64,000 nucleotides of DNA. Source: an uncultured Roseobacter sp. GTDB lineage: Bacteria; Pseudomonadota; Alphaproteobacteria; Rhodobacterales; Rhodobacteraceae. Shown here one piece after another: positions 55,269-63,725 of the stretch; position 1 is the first letter of the stretch, and every line of letters begins with the position of its first letter. The translations under genes and the position numbers were made by a program. The stretch covers positions 676,161 to 740,160 of the forward strand of contig NZ_CANMDB010000001.1 of assembly GCF_947496515.1 (NCBI RefSeq). Reading direction: 5' to 3'. The notes below the pieces were generated by a model. The model ran no database searches and was not told the DNA's origin. It was given only the letters and a program-made list of their open reading frames with translations.

Positions 55269-55441
55269 TTTGTCAGGATCAGCTTGCCCGCGCGGGTAAT
55301 GCGCAGGGTGTAGACCGTACCGTCGAGCACCAGGCGCGCCTGCGTTCCCTCCGGGATCAGATCACGCGCGTCATAGGCGGGCAGCTTGTCGATCTCCGCC
55401 GCGGCACGCGCGGCGTTCGGGGGTGTTTGCAACAGGCCCAT
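55265..55441 (-). CDS. hemP: Hemin uptake protein HemP
   Basis: 58 residues. YDARDLIPEGTQARLVLDG followed by TVYTLRITRAGKLILTK is the whole HemP signature (PF10636-type). HemP is a small regulator or accessory of haem uptake and is iron-repressed in relatives. The start shares bases with the upstream stop (TGATG) and the stop overlaps the next ATG, so the three genes are translationally linked. Confidence 0.93.
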   Translation of the reverse strand: MGLLQTPPNAARAAAEIDKLPAYDARDLIPEGTQARLVLDGTVYTLRITRAGKLILTK

Positions 55442-55614
55442 CAGCGCAGCCCCTCCCGATCAAAGAGATGCTCCAGGCTGACATCGGTGGGCAACTGCCC
55501 GTCCGCGGCGCAGCACAGGCATTCCCGCGGGCAACATGCCACGACGGGACGGGGCGCGAGTGATCGTGGATAGACGCGGGCCGCGGCGTGGCGGGGGGTG
55601 CGTGAGTGGGTCAT
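55441..55614 (-). CDS. Small Cys-rich protein upstream of hemP, 57 aa
   Basis: 57 residues with a basic N-terminal half (MTHSRTPRHAAARVYPRS) and a cluster VVACCPRECLCCAADG with five cysteines, including a Cys-Pro dipeptide as in haem-regulatory motifs. GGAGG lies 5 nt before the ATG. Its TGA overlaps the hemP ATG. The coupling and ribosome site argue it is real. A metal- or haem-sensing microprotein is possible but unproven. Confidence 0.6.
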   Translation of the reverse strand: MTHSRTPRHAAARVYPRSLAPRPVVACCPRECLCCAADGQLPTDVSLEHLFDREGLR

Positions 55615-55977
55615 CAGTGCCTCCGGTTGGTTTGTCGGGTCCGGGCTGGCCGTGAGGCGTGGCTGGGGGGATGGGTGATCCGGCCCGGCCGGGGCCGAAC
55701 CGGATCCGGCGCGCGCGGCCATCGCTCCCTGCGGGATGCCACCCGCATGTGATCTGGGGAGAAATTGGGGCATGACTCGCTCGCACCGATTTGTTTACGA
55801 AAATAGTCAGATACTGTTTCGCGGCGGAAATCAAGTAGTCTGATTGTTTTTGTCGGAAATAAGAGGCCGCCTGCTCAAAGGCCTGGCGGGCAGGGTCTTC
55901 AAGGCAACCAGGAAGGGACAGATTCTCTGGCGGCAAAGCGAGGAGAACGGCTTTGCGCGTTTTCCCGCCTTCGCGGA
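55615..55977. other. Leader/promoter region of the hemP locus
   Basis: 363 bp between the 479-aa gene and the Cys-rich gene. An inverted repeat TCAGATACT (55807-55815) / AGTAGTCTGA (55834-55843) lies in an AT-rich stretch about 200 bp before the first start; it may be the operator of an iron regulator, though no Fur or Irr consensus was recognised. A minus-strand reading frame from 55993 runs through it but becomes low-complexity. Confidence 0.4.
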
Positions 55978-57417
55978 TCAGCCACCGAGCCATTTCATGA
56001 CAATTTCGACAAGGCCGTAACCGGTTGCCGCGATGCGGGTTCCTTTGTAGACACCTGACGCATCGACGTCTTTTGCGGCCTGCGACGCCCGTTGAAGTGC
56101 GTTCATCTTCGCGGAGCGTCCCGCTGCCCGGCGTATGGCGATGGCCTGTAACTCGGCCGCTTGTTCGGTTTCGACCGTCTCTGCATCAAGGTCGGTTTCG
56201 ATGCTCAATCGTCCCTGTACGCGCGACTGTTCCGCGCGAATGGCGCGTGCTGTTTCCAGCCTCACATCGCGGTTCACCTCGCGGATTTTCTGTGCAATCC
56301 GCTTTTCCCAAGCCTTTCGGACGTCCGGGTGATCAGCCCTGATTTGCAACTGATGTTGCTCCAGTGATCTGGCGAGGGCGCGCAGCGCATCATCCGCGCG
56401 ATACGCCGGGTCGGTCAGGTTCTGGTCGATGATGCCTCTGGCCAATCCTAGGTTCTGTTCAATTGCGTTTGGATCGTCCCGACAATGCGTCAACGTGTGA
56501 TCGAGGTATTTGGACGCGGTGCACATCCGGTTGAAGTCGGACGCATTGCTGTCAGCGGCGAGCTTCAGCGAGAACTCAAGCTGTGCCAGGATGCTGTTGA
56601 TAAGCTGGCTTTTGTCAAACGGCGCGGCGGTGACTTCGAACTTTCCTGTCTGCGGATCTTCGAACATCGTCTCAGCTTGTGGCAACTGATCGGCCATCCA
56701 GTCATCACGGATTTCTTGGATCCTTTCCGCAACTTTCACCTGTCCGGCGTCCCACTCCTCGGCGGTGACTTCAAACGCAATGCGTTGCGTCAAATCCCAA
56801 GGGAGTGGTGTGCCGCTAAGAATGGCCTCATACCACTCGCTCCAGAAGGACCAGTCGACCGGGTCCTTCTTCATGTGAGATTTTATTTGCTTCCAGTTTT
56901 CTTTCAGAGCTGCAGGCATTTGTGCTTTGGGCCACAGTGGGCGCCAGCGCATTATTGATGCTGTATCCTCAGATGCTGCCGAATGAAATTGAGCCCGTGT
57001 TAGCGGGTCGTCTCGATCAAGTGCGCTTATCGCATCGCCAAAAGCATAGGCGGCTTGTCGGGCGCTACCGGTAGAGTAGGAAGTGGTGAGAGCGACAGTA
57101 AGCGCAGCTTGTAGCACGTCTGGCGAAGCGTCCGCACCACCAATGCTCGTTATTGTACTTACAAAGCGGGCGCGTTCCGCAAAACTCTCCATTTCCTCTG
57201 GCTGCGCTGTTGATGCCCTAGAACAAATTAACAACCGCCGGCATGTTTTACAGAAGTTCTCTGGCGTGCTTGAAGCCTGCCATTTCCAGTGCAGCGGTAG
57301 AACCCTGAGCGCGCACCGCACGGCAAACCATATCCTTGTCTGATGGTCCTGCGTTTCCAACCACGCTTCAGCGCTTTCTTCGTCCGTTATCTCTACCCGC
57401 GCAACCACCTTGACCAC
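55978..57417 (-). CDS. Uncharacterised protein, 479 aa, divergent from lepA
   Basis: GTG start at 57417. N-terminal [21 protein letters not shown] is followed by an Ala-rich region with [17 protein letters not shown] and the segment [21 protein letters not shown], a pattern seen in uncharacterised alphaproteobacterial proteins. The C-terminal third (about 370-450) is a charged probable coiled coil rich in Arg/Glu, ending in a short hydrophobic stretch ([14 protein letters not shown]). No catalytic motif is visible. GC content looks lower than in flanking genes, which suggests transfer. Role unknown; a membrane-associated effector is one possibility. Confidence 0.7.
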   Translation of the reverse strand: MVKVVARVEITDEESAEAWLETQDHQTRIWFAVRCALRVLPLHWKWQASSTPENFCKTCRRLLICSRASTAQPEEMESFAERARFVSTITSIGGADASPDVLQAALTVALTTSYSTGSARQAAYAFGDAISALDRDDPLTRAQFHSAASEDTASIMRWRPLWPKAQMPAALKENWKQIKSHMKKDPVDWSFWSEWYEAILSGTPLPWDLTQRIAFEVTAEEWDAGQVKVAERIQEIRDDWMADQLPQAETMFEDPQTGKFEVTAAPFDKSQLINSILAQLEFSLKLAADSNASDFNRMCTASKYLDHTLTHCRDDPNAIEQNLGLARGIIDQNLTDPAYRADDALRALARSLEQHQLQIRADHPDVRKAWEKRIAQKIREVNRDVRLETARAIRAEQSRVQGRLSIETDLDAETVETEQAAELQAIAIRRAAGRSAKMNALQRASQAAKDVDASGVYKGTRIAATGYGLVEIVMKWLGG

Positions 57418-57437
57418 CCCACAAAACCCCTACATAT
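57410..57437 (+). promoter_or_regulatory. Putative lepA promoter with very short leader
   Basis: TTGACC at 57410-57415 and TACATA at 57431-57436 are spaced 15 bp (16 if the -10 is read as ACATAT). The lepA ATG is at 57445, so transcription would begin close to the start codon. No ribosome-binding sequence precedes the ATG, in line with a leaderless message. The -35 overlaps the start of the divergent gene. Confidence 0.45.
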
Positions 57438-57444
57438 CCAGACC

Positions 57445-59244
57445 ATGACACCGCTTTCACATATCCGCAATTTCTCCATCGTGGCGCACATCGACCACGG
57501 GAAATCGACGCTGGCCGACCGGCTCATCCAGTCCACCAACACGGTGGCGGACCGGGATATGAAGGAGCAGATGCTCGACAGTATGGACATCGAGCGCGAG
57601 CGCGGCATCACCATCAAGGCGCAGACCGTGCGGATCAACTACACGGCGCTCAATGGTGAGGACTATGTGCTCAACCTCATCGACACGCCCGGCCACGTGG
57701 ATTTCGCCTATGAGGTCTCCCGCTCCATGCGCGCGGTGGAGGGCTCGCTGCTGGTGGTGGACAGCACCCAAGGGGTCGAGGCGCAGACACTCGCCAATGT
57801 CTACCACGCCATCGAGGCGGATCACGAGATCGTGCCGGTGCTCAACAAGATCGACCTGCCGGCCTCCGATTGCGACCGGGTAGCCGAGCAGATCGAGGAT
57901 GTGATCGGCATTGACGCCTCAGAGGCCATTCAGGTGTCAGCCAAGACCGGGCAGGGGATCACCGAAACGCTGGAGGCGATTGTGGCCACGCTGCCTGCGC
58001 CCAAAGGTCAGCCGGACGCGCCGCTCAAGGCGATGCTGGTGGACAGCTGGTATGACAGCTATCTGGGCGTGATCGTGCTGGTGCGCATCATGGACGGTCA
58101 GCTCAAAAAAGGCGACCGGATCCGGATGATGCAGAACGGATCGGTCCATCATGTGGACCGCATCGGGGTGTTCCGGCCCGCCATGACCGAGATTGACGCT
58201 CTGGGTCCGGGGGAGATCGGCTTTCTGACCGCCTCCATCAAGCAGGTGCGCGACACGCGCGTCGGCGATACCATCACCCATGAGAAGAAACCGACCGACA
58301 CCGCCCTGCCCGGCTTCAAGCCGAGCCAGCCAGTGGTCTTCTGCGGGCTCTTTCCTGTGGATAGCGCTCAGTTCGAGGATCTGCGCGACGCCATCGAGAA
58401 ACTGGCGCTGAACGATGCGAGCTTTTCCTACGAGATGGAGACCTCTGCCGCTCTGGGCTTTGGATTCCGCTGCGGGTTCCTTGGGCTCCTGCATCTGGAG
58501 GTGATCCGCGACCGGATCGAGCGTGAATATGACATCGAGCTGATCACCACGGCGCCCTCGGTCATCTACCATATCCACCTCAAGGACGGGGAGATGCTGG
58601 AGCTGCACAACCCTGCCGACATGCCGGATCTCACGCTGGTCGAGCATCTGGAGGAACCGCGGATCAAAGCGACCATTCTGGTGCCGGACGACTATCTGGG
58701 CGATGTGCTCAAGCTCTGCCAGGACCGACGGGGCATTCAGCAGGATCTGACCTATGCGGGCAGCCGCGCCATGGTGGTCTACGATCTGCCGCTCAACGAG
58801 GTGGTGTTCGACTTCTACGACCGGCTGAAATCGGTCACCAAGGGCTACGCGAGTTTCGACTATCAGATGATCGGCTACCGCGAGGACAAGCTGGTGAAGA
58901 TGTCCATTCTGGTGAACGACGAGCCGGTGGATGCCCTCTCAACGATGGTGCACCGCGACCGAGCAGAGCAGCGCGGCCGCGCCATGGTCGAAAAGCTCAA
59001 GGATCTGATCCCGCGGCACATGTTCAAGATCCCCATCCAGGCGGCCATCGGCGGCAAGGTGATCGCGCGCGAAACGCTCTCGGCCATGCGCAAGGACGTG
59101 ACGGCCAAATGCTACGGCGGGGATGCCACCCGCAAACGCAAGCTCTTGGACAAGCAGAAGGCGGGCAAGAAGAAAATGCGCCAGTTCGGGAAGGTGGATA
59201 TCCCGCAGGAGGCGTTTATTTCCGCCCTTAAAATGGACGGCTAA
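57445..59244 (+). CDS. lepA: Translation elongation factor 4 (LepA)
   Basis: 599 residues, identical in length to E. coli LepA. G1 [15 protein letters not shown]2 [14 protein letters not shown]3 [12 protein letters not shown]4 NKIDLP and G5 SAKTG are present; C-terminal LepA-specific region has [21 protein letters not shown]. It is a ribosome GTPase that back-translocates or remodels stalled ribosomes. The start at 57445 is fixed by homology ([20 protein letters not shown]); the frame extends upstream but that part is not LepA. Confidence 0.97.
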   Translation: MTPLSHIRNFSIVAHIDHGKSTLADRLIQSTNTVADRDMKEQMLDSMDIERERGITIKAQTVRINYTALNGEDYVLNLIDTPGHVDFAYEVSRSMRAVEGSLLVVDSTQGVEAQTLANVYHAIEADHEIVPVLNKIDLPASDCDRVAEQIEDVIGIDASEAIQVSAKTGQGITETLEAIVATLPAPKGQPDAPLKAMLVDSWYDSYLGVIVLVRIMDGQLKKGDRIRMMQNGSVHHVDRIGVFRPAMTEIDALGPGEIGFLTASIKQVRDTRVGDTITHEKKPTDTALPGFKPSQPVVFCGLFPVDSAQFEDLRDAIEKLALNDASFSYEMETSAALGFGFRCGFLGLLHLEVIRDRIEREYDIELITTAPSVIYHIHLKDGEMLELHNPADMPDLTLVEHLEEPRIKATILVPDDYLGDVLKLCQDRRGIQQDLTYAGSRAMVVYDLPLNEVVFDFYDRLKSVTKGYASFDYQMIGYREDKLVKMSILVNDEPVDALSTMVHRDRAEQRGRAMVEKLKDLIPRHMFKIPIQAAIGGKVIARETLSAMRKDVTAKCYGGDATRKRKLLDKQKAGKKKMRQFGKVDIPQEAFISALKMDG

Positions 59245-59413
59245 AAGGTGTCGTGTTTGAGGCGCATGAGGGACTGCCCAGCAGTCGTTTAACTGCCTTC
59301 TCTGGCATCCGCGCATTGCACTTCAATTGCCACACTTCATTCTGAGGCAAATATAGCTAGATTTATCTGCTGTTGAACGAAAATGTCTCAACGGTCGAGA
59401 GAGGGTACTTCAC

Positions 59414-59716
59414 ATGAGAGGCGTTTTGGAATGGGTCGTCCGCCTTCGTCTTGACGATGTTGGTAAGCCCGGTGCCCTTCTTCGTCGAAGAAAGCCATTC
59501 TGACACGGAACTCTGGTCGGCCTTAAAGCCATCCACCGCATGGCCACTGCCTTCAAAAAACGCAATGAAGAGCGGAAGTCACGGAAACCGCTCCTGATGG
59601 AAAAAGCGGTGCAATCGGGACAACCAGAGAAACGTCTCGATGAGATTATCAACACCACCCTCGGCGTTTCCGGCAAACTCCCTGAAACCCCGACTGGAAT
59701 GGATCAATTGCCATGA
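59414..59716 (+). pseudogene. Possible small gene broken by an in-frame TGA
   Basis: One reading frame from an ATG at 59414 is interrupted by a single TGA at 59501-59503 and continues in the same frame to 59716. The second part, from ATG 59540, is protein-like (MATAFKKRNEERKSRK and EKRLDEIINTTLGVSGK) and ends with an ATGA overlap to a further 38-codon frame. No family recognised. It may be a decayed plasmid gene or two small coupled genes. Confidence 0.3.
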
Positions 59717-59838
59717 AGAGGTTGGCGGTGAAACTGGTCTTCTGCAGCCCACCGGAACACGGCGGAAAAGCGGTTATCAAACCCCGCAACACTCTGATAC
59801 TTTTACGTTTTTTTAGCGTCTCTCGCTGAAAAAATGAA

Positions 59839-60060
59839 GTGGCGCGGATGGTAGGAGAGACCTAGAACCAAGCGCTCCCATCGCTTCTTCGAAACGACTG
59901 CCGCGTGACACCAGTGCGCTGAGCTTCGTCGCTTCTGACCGAAGCGACTGTGGTGCGGATGGTAGGAGAGAACGAGGACCAAACGCTCTCATCGCTTCTC
60001 CGAAACGACTGCCGCGTGACACTATTGCGCTGAGCTTGGCCGCTTCTGTCCGAAGCGACT
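59839..60060. repeat. Two tandem 111-bp direct repeats
   Basis: Unit 1 is 59839-59949 and unit 2 is 59950-60060, each beginning GTGG(C/T)GCGGATGGTAGGAG. By eye they differ at about 12 of 111 positions. A third start (GTGGTGCG) at 60061 breaks off after 8 bp. Each unit contains a hairpin of the form GTCGCTTC-N5-GAAGCGAC (perfect in unit 1, one mismatch in unit 2). The period is 37 codons, so a minus-strand reading frame (60073-59813) encodes two 37-residue repeats. It sits just upstream of the mobilisation genes. Confidence 0.8.
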
Positions 60061-60063
60061 GTG

Positions 60064-60222
60064 GTGCGCTCAAGCGGAGTAAGTTCGAACGGATTTTCGG
60101 GCGATTTGGGCGGTCATCTTGGTTCTGAGAGCATTAATCTTGACGAGATTTTTGATGAGCTGGAGCGGTTGCATGAGGTGATGCAACCGCATGCGGATGA
60201 GCTACGAGGGCCTCGGCCATGA
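60064..60222 (+). CDS. Possible small protein upstream of mobC
   Basis: Open frame of about 52 codons ending SINLDEIFDELERLHEVMQP, then HADELRGPRP. The stop overlaps the mobC ATG by ATGA, the same coupling seen between mobC and the relaxase gene, which argues for translation. The start is uncertain: GTG at 60064 (or 60061) has no clear ribosome site. Acidic, helical, no known family. Confidence 0.4.
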   Translation: MRSSGVSSNGFSGDLGGHLGSESINLDEIFDELERLHEVMQPHADELRGPRP

Positions 60223-60680
60223 GTGGTACATCGGTGGATTTTAACAGCACTGTTACTCACTCTTTGACAGCGACGGCTGCCCACAAAAAACGCCTTGCGC
60301 CGTTGTCTTTGCGGTTGAGTGCGAATGAACGGCAGCAGCTTGAGGCTCAGGCCGGGGGGATGGCACTGGGGGCATACATCAAGTCCGTGGTTTTTGACGC
60401 GGCGGCCCCCAGATACCGCAAGCGGCACAAACCACCTGTTGCGAAGCAACAGCTTTTGGCAGAGGTTCTGGCCCGGCTGGGCGAGACACGGCACGCCAAT
60501 AACCTCAATCAGATCGCTAAGCATCTCAATCAAGGGACGTTGATTGTCGATGAAGAGCTGGCCGCTGACTTGCACAAGGCGGTGGCAGAAGTGGCATGGA
60601 TGCGCACGACATTGCTCAAGGCTTTGCGTGGCGCGCGGATTGATAGAGACGATCATGATGACGACGGCGGTGCGCCATGA
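60219..60680 (+). CDS. mobC: MobC-like relaxosome protein
   Basis: 153 residues. The middle KRLAPLSLRLSANERQQLEAQA is a ribbon-helix-helix-like DNA-binding segment and HANNLNQIAKHLNQG is the MobC (PF05713-type) signature. MobC helps open the origin of transfer for the relaxase. It overlaps the relaxase start by ATGA and is coupled to the small frame upstream. Confidence 0.85.
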   Translation: MSGTSVDFNSTVTHSLTATAAHKKRLAPLSLRLSANERQQLEAQAGGMALGAYIKSVVFDAAAPRYRKRHKPPVAKQQLLAEVLARLGETRHANNLNQIAKHLNQGTLIVDEELAADLHKAVAEVAWMRTTLLKALRGARIDRDDHDDDGGAP

Positions 60681-61954
60681 TCATTGTTGCCTCTCAGCGT
60701 GCTGGAGCGAAGGCCCTGGCTGATCATCTGATGAATGATCGTGACAATGATCATTTGACGCTGGCCACAATCGATGGGTTTATGGCCGATGATCTCCATG
60801 GGGCGTTGGAGGAAGCTGAAGCCATCTCTTTGGGTACCCAATGCACGCAGTTCATGTTCTCCGTCAGTTTGAACCCGCCTGCGGATGTCATTGCCAGTGA
60901 TGAGCAGTTTGAAGAGACGGCGGAGCGCGTGGCCCAGATCATGGGACTAGAAGGCCAGCCCTATGCCTTGGTCATTCATGAGAAACAGGGTCGCCGCCAT
61001 GCTCATGTGGTGTGGTCACGCATTGATAGCGACACAATGACCGCAATCAATCTGCCGCATTTCAAGTTGAAGATGCGGGATTTGTCGCGGGAGATGTTTC
61101 TGGATCATGGGTGGGAGCTGCCCAAAGGCCTGAAGAGCTATGGCCAGAAAGACCCGTTGAACTTCACCCTGTCTGAATGGCAGCAAGCACAGCGGATCGG
61201 TAGTGATCCACGTGAGTTGAAGCCTCTGTTCCAGGAGGCTTGGGCGCAGTCTGATGATGCCAAATCGCTCAAAGCCGCCCTTGCAGATAAAGGCCTCTAC
61301 ATCGCTAAAGGCGACCGTCGCGGCGTTGTGGCGCTTGATATCCAGGGCAATATCTATGCGCTTGCCCGGTGGACGGGTGTTAAATCCAGAGAGGTCAAAG
61401 CGCGCCTCGGTGATGCACTGGATCTACAGCCACTCAGCGAGGTTCAAAACTGGCTCAAAACCCGCAAAACATCTCAGGTGCAGAGCTTCGTCGATCAGGT
61501 TAAAAACAAACAAGCGCGTGACATGCAACCAATGCTGGAAGAACGCGCACAGATGGTCACGCAACAGCGGGCGGAACGGAGTGATCTCAAGGCTAAGCAA
61601 GACGCCCGCTGGCAGCGCGAGGTCAAAGAGCGATCAGACCGGCTCAATAAGGGCTTACGCGGGCTCTTTGATCGGATGACCGGCGCGCACCAAGCCATGG
61701 TCAAACGCAATGAGACAGAAGCGCTAGCCTGCCTGCGGCGTGATCAAGAGCAGCGCGACCGGCTCATCCATGCGCAAATGGCTGAGCGGCGGGAGCTGCA
61801 AGCCCGTGCGACGAACCTCAAAGCCAAACATATGGCAGACCGTAAAATCCTTGCACAACAGATCGTGCAATACATGAACCGATCCGCGCGGGGGCCAACG
61901 CCAGCACCATCAAGGACACGGCGGCGCAATCGCGGACCAAATATCTCACGATAG
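60677..61954 (+). CDS. Relaxase/mobilisation nuclease (MobA/VirD2-like)
   Basis: 425 residues. The N-terminal relaxase domain has the metal motif GRRHAHVVWSRID (H-x-H) after YALVIHEKQ; the candidate catalytic tyrosines are not in a clear motif at the N-terminus. The middle is a probable DNA-binding region and the last 150 residues are a Gln/Arg/Glu-rich coiled coil with a basic end (RTRRRNRGP), like a transfer signal. It would nick at oriT and lead DNA into a type IV secretion channel. Confidence 0.85.
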   Translation: MIIVASQRAGAKALADHLMNDRDNDHLTLATIDGFMADDLHGALEEAEAISLGTQCTQFMFSVSLNPPADVIASDEQFEETAERVAQIMGLEGQPYALVIHEKQGRRHAHVVWSRIDSDTMTAINLPHFKLKMRDLSREMFLDHGWELPKGLKSYGQKDPLNFTLSEWQQAQRIGSDPRELKPLFQEAWAQSDDAKSLKAALADKGLYIAKGDRRGVVALDIQGNIYALARWTGVKSREVKARLGDALDLQPLSEVQNWLKTRKTSQVQSFVDQVKNKQARDMQPMLEERAQMVTQQRAERSDLKAKQDARWQREVKERSDRLNKGLRGLFDRMTGAHQAMVKRNETEALACLRRDQEQRDRLIHAQMAERRELQARATNLKAKHMADRKILAQQIVQYMNRSARGPTPAPSRTRRRNRGPNISR

Positions 61955-61981
61955 ATCTTTTACCCGCACCTACCCTGCCTT

Positions 61982-62002
61982 CACCCCGCCTCGGGGTGGG
62001 TT
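61982..62002 (+). terminator. Weak hairpin between relaxase and coupling protein genes
   Basis: CACCCCG-CCT-CGGGGTG followed by GGTTTG. The loop is short and the T-run poor, so termination would be partial at best. Confidence 0.35.
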
Positions 62003-62051
62003 TGGATGTTTAGGCCGGTGGCACGTTTTACGTCAGATGAGGAGACGTGCC

Positions 62052-63725
62052 ATGGATTGGCGTATTTTGAGTGCAGCAAATGCCGCTGCATGTGTGTGGA
62101 TTGCGATGTCGGCGGATGGGGCGATGGCGCAATCGTTCTTTCACGATCCCTTTGCGGATCAGTATCATCGCGGGTTTGATGTTGAGATGATGATGTCGCG
62201 TCTGATCACGATGGCGGTGGCCATTGGGTCCGGCTTTGCTCTGGGCTGGATATGCTCGCCTCAAGCGCAGGCCTTTCGGCGTTTGGTCGCGGTGATGGGT
62301 GTGGCCTTGGTGGTTGGCTTTGCCGTTTTGGATCACTCGGTCTTTGGCTTGGGTGCTGCATGGTTCGTGTCCGTCACAGGCTTCGGCATGGCGCTTGGCT
62401 ATTGGGCCGCAGGACTGTTGCAAAGCTTCTTCGATCTGCCCACTACCTTTGGCTCCAGCCAGTGGGCGACGATTGATCATATGCAGGAGAAAGATCTGTT
62501 TGGTGATGATGGCATCATTCTCGGCTCTGTGATTGATGGCGCGGTTGAGAAGGTTTTTTCTTACAAAGGCGACCGGCATTTGCTGACCTCTGCACCCACC
62601 CGCTCAGGCAAGGGCGTGTCGCATATCATTGTCAATCTGCTCTCTTACACCGGGTCCATGCTGGTCATTGACCCGAAAGGAGAGAATGCCCGCATTACCG
62701 CCCAAGCCCGGCGCGAGATGGGCCAAGAGGTGCATTGCGTTGATCCATGGCATATCTCTGGCGAAGAAGTCTCTCGCTTTAATCCGCTCGATTGGATTGA
62801 ACTGGGCGATGTTGATGCCACCGAAAACGCGATGTTGTTGGCTGATGCCTTGGTCCAAAAGAGCAATCACAGTGATGCCTTCTGGACCGAAGAAGCCAAA
62901 GCGTTCTTGCAAGGACTAATCCTGCTAGTGGCCTTTGATGAGGCCTATACCGGGCGGCGGCATCTGGGCACGGTGCGAGACCTATTGCTGCTGGGTGGTG
63001 ATGAGATGGAAAAGCTGTTTCAGCAAATGGCGAACTCACCGCATCACATAATCGCCAGCACAGGGGCCAGAAGCCTGCAGAAAGAACCGAAGCTGATGGC
63101 TAGCGTGCTCGCCTCGGCCCAAGCAGAAACACACATGCTGGATTCTGCCCGGCTGCGTGAAAGCCTGTCCGCTTCGGACTTCACCTTTGAAGACCTCAAG
63201 AAGAAGCCGATGACGATCTTTCTGATCCTGCCCTCAGACCGGCTGAACGCCTTTGGCCGGTTCTTGAGACTGATGGTGCAACAAGCCATCACCGAAAACG
63301 CCCGCAATATCGAAGATATGCCTGAGAAACCCGTGCTCTTTATCCTCGATGAAATGCCCGCCTTGGGACGGCTCACCATGGTTGAACAAGCCTATGGGTT
63401 GATGGCGGGCTTTGGCATTCAGTTGTGGGGGATCACGCAGGATCTCTGCCAACTGCGCAAAGTCTATGGGCAGGATTATGAGAGCTTTATCGGCAACTCG
63501 GGTGCTGTCGCGTATTTTGGATCGCCGGATAAGACCTCGGCTGAGTATTTCTCCACCATGTGCGGTGTGACGACCGTGTGGAACTTCAGCAGTGCGGTTT
63601 CGAATGCCTTCACCTCGGCCTGGAAAAGTACCAGCACCACCGAGACCGAAACAGAAAACCGGGCGCTCACACAGCGCAAGCTAGCCTTCCCAGATGAGCT
63701 AATGCGGCTCCCAGAAAACAAGTGA
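62052..63725 (+). CDS. Type IV coupling protein VirD4/TraG, truncated by an IS element
   Basis: 557 residues remain. Membrane helices near the N-terminus (about 40-120), Walker A in SAPTRSGKGVSH, Walker B in VLFILDEMPALG and the ITQDLCQLRKVYG motif are present. GAGGAGA lies upstream of the ATG at 62052. Family members usually continue for about 100 residues past LMRLPENK; here the codon after Lys is TGA, formed by the first three bases of an IS3-family element. The C-terminal part is therefore lost or lies beyond the window. Confidence 0.88.
   Translation: MDWRILSAANAAACVWIAMSADGAMAQSFFHDPFADQYHRGFDVEMMMSRLITMAVAIGSGFALGWICSPQAQAFRRLVAVMGVALVVGFAVLDHSVFGLGAAWFVSVTGFGMALGYWAAGLLQSFFDLPTTFGSSQWATIDHMQEKDLFGDDGIILGSVIDGAVEKVFSYKGDRHLLTSAPTRSGKGVSHIIVNLLSYTGSMLVIDPKGENARITAQARREMGQEVHCVDPWHISGEEVSRFNPLDWIELGDVDATENAMLLADALVQKSNHSDAFWTEEAKAFLQGLILLVAFDEAYTGRRHLGTVRDLLLLGGDEMEKLFQQMANSPHHIIASTGARSLQKEPKLMASVLASAQAETHMLDSARLRESLSASDFTFEDLKKKPMTIFLILPSDRLNAFGRFLRLMVQQAITENARNIEDMPEKPVLFILDEMPALGRLTMVEQAYGLMAGFGIQLWGITQDLCQLRKVYGQDYESFIGNSGAVAYFGSPDKTSAEYFSTMCGVTTVWNFSSAVSNAFTSAWKSTSTTETETENRALTQRKLAFPDELMRLPENK

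Larger units (their letters stand above)
59245..60063. other. Junction between chromosome-like and mobile DNA
   Basis: About 0.8 kb after lepA with no intact recognised gene. It holds a weak hairpin GACTGC-CCA-GCAGTC (59272-59286), a broken small reading frame (59414-59716), a 38-codon frame overlapping it (59713-59829), a TTTTTTT run near 59810, and the 111-bp direct repeats. An origin of transfer would be expected near here but no nic sequence was identified. Confidence 0.5.

Noticed and set aside
55460..55993. Minus-strand frame of 177 codons overlapping the end of the 479-aa gene
   Set aside because: The first 70 codons are plausible, but the rest is Pro/Gly/Arg low-complexity, it runs through the hemP leader and overlaps the Cys-rich gene in another frame. 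It might be a short real gene with a different end; not supported.
59813..60073. Minus-strand 86-aa frame over the 111-bp repeats as a gene
   Set aside because: Being open follows from a period divisible by three; no ribosome site, and substitutions do not spare amino acids.
60114..60656. Minus-strand frame opposite mobC
   Set aside because: It is the antisense of a gene with clear MobC motifs.
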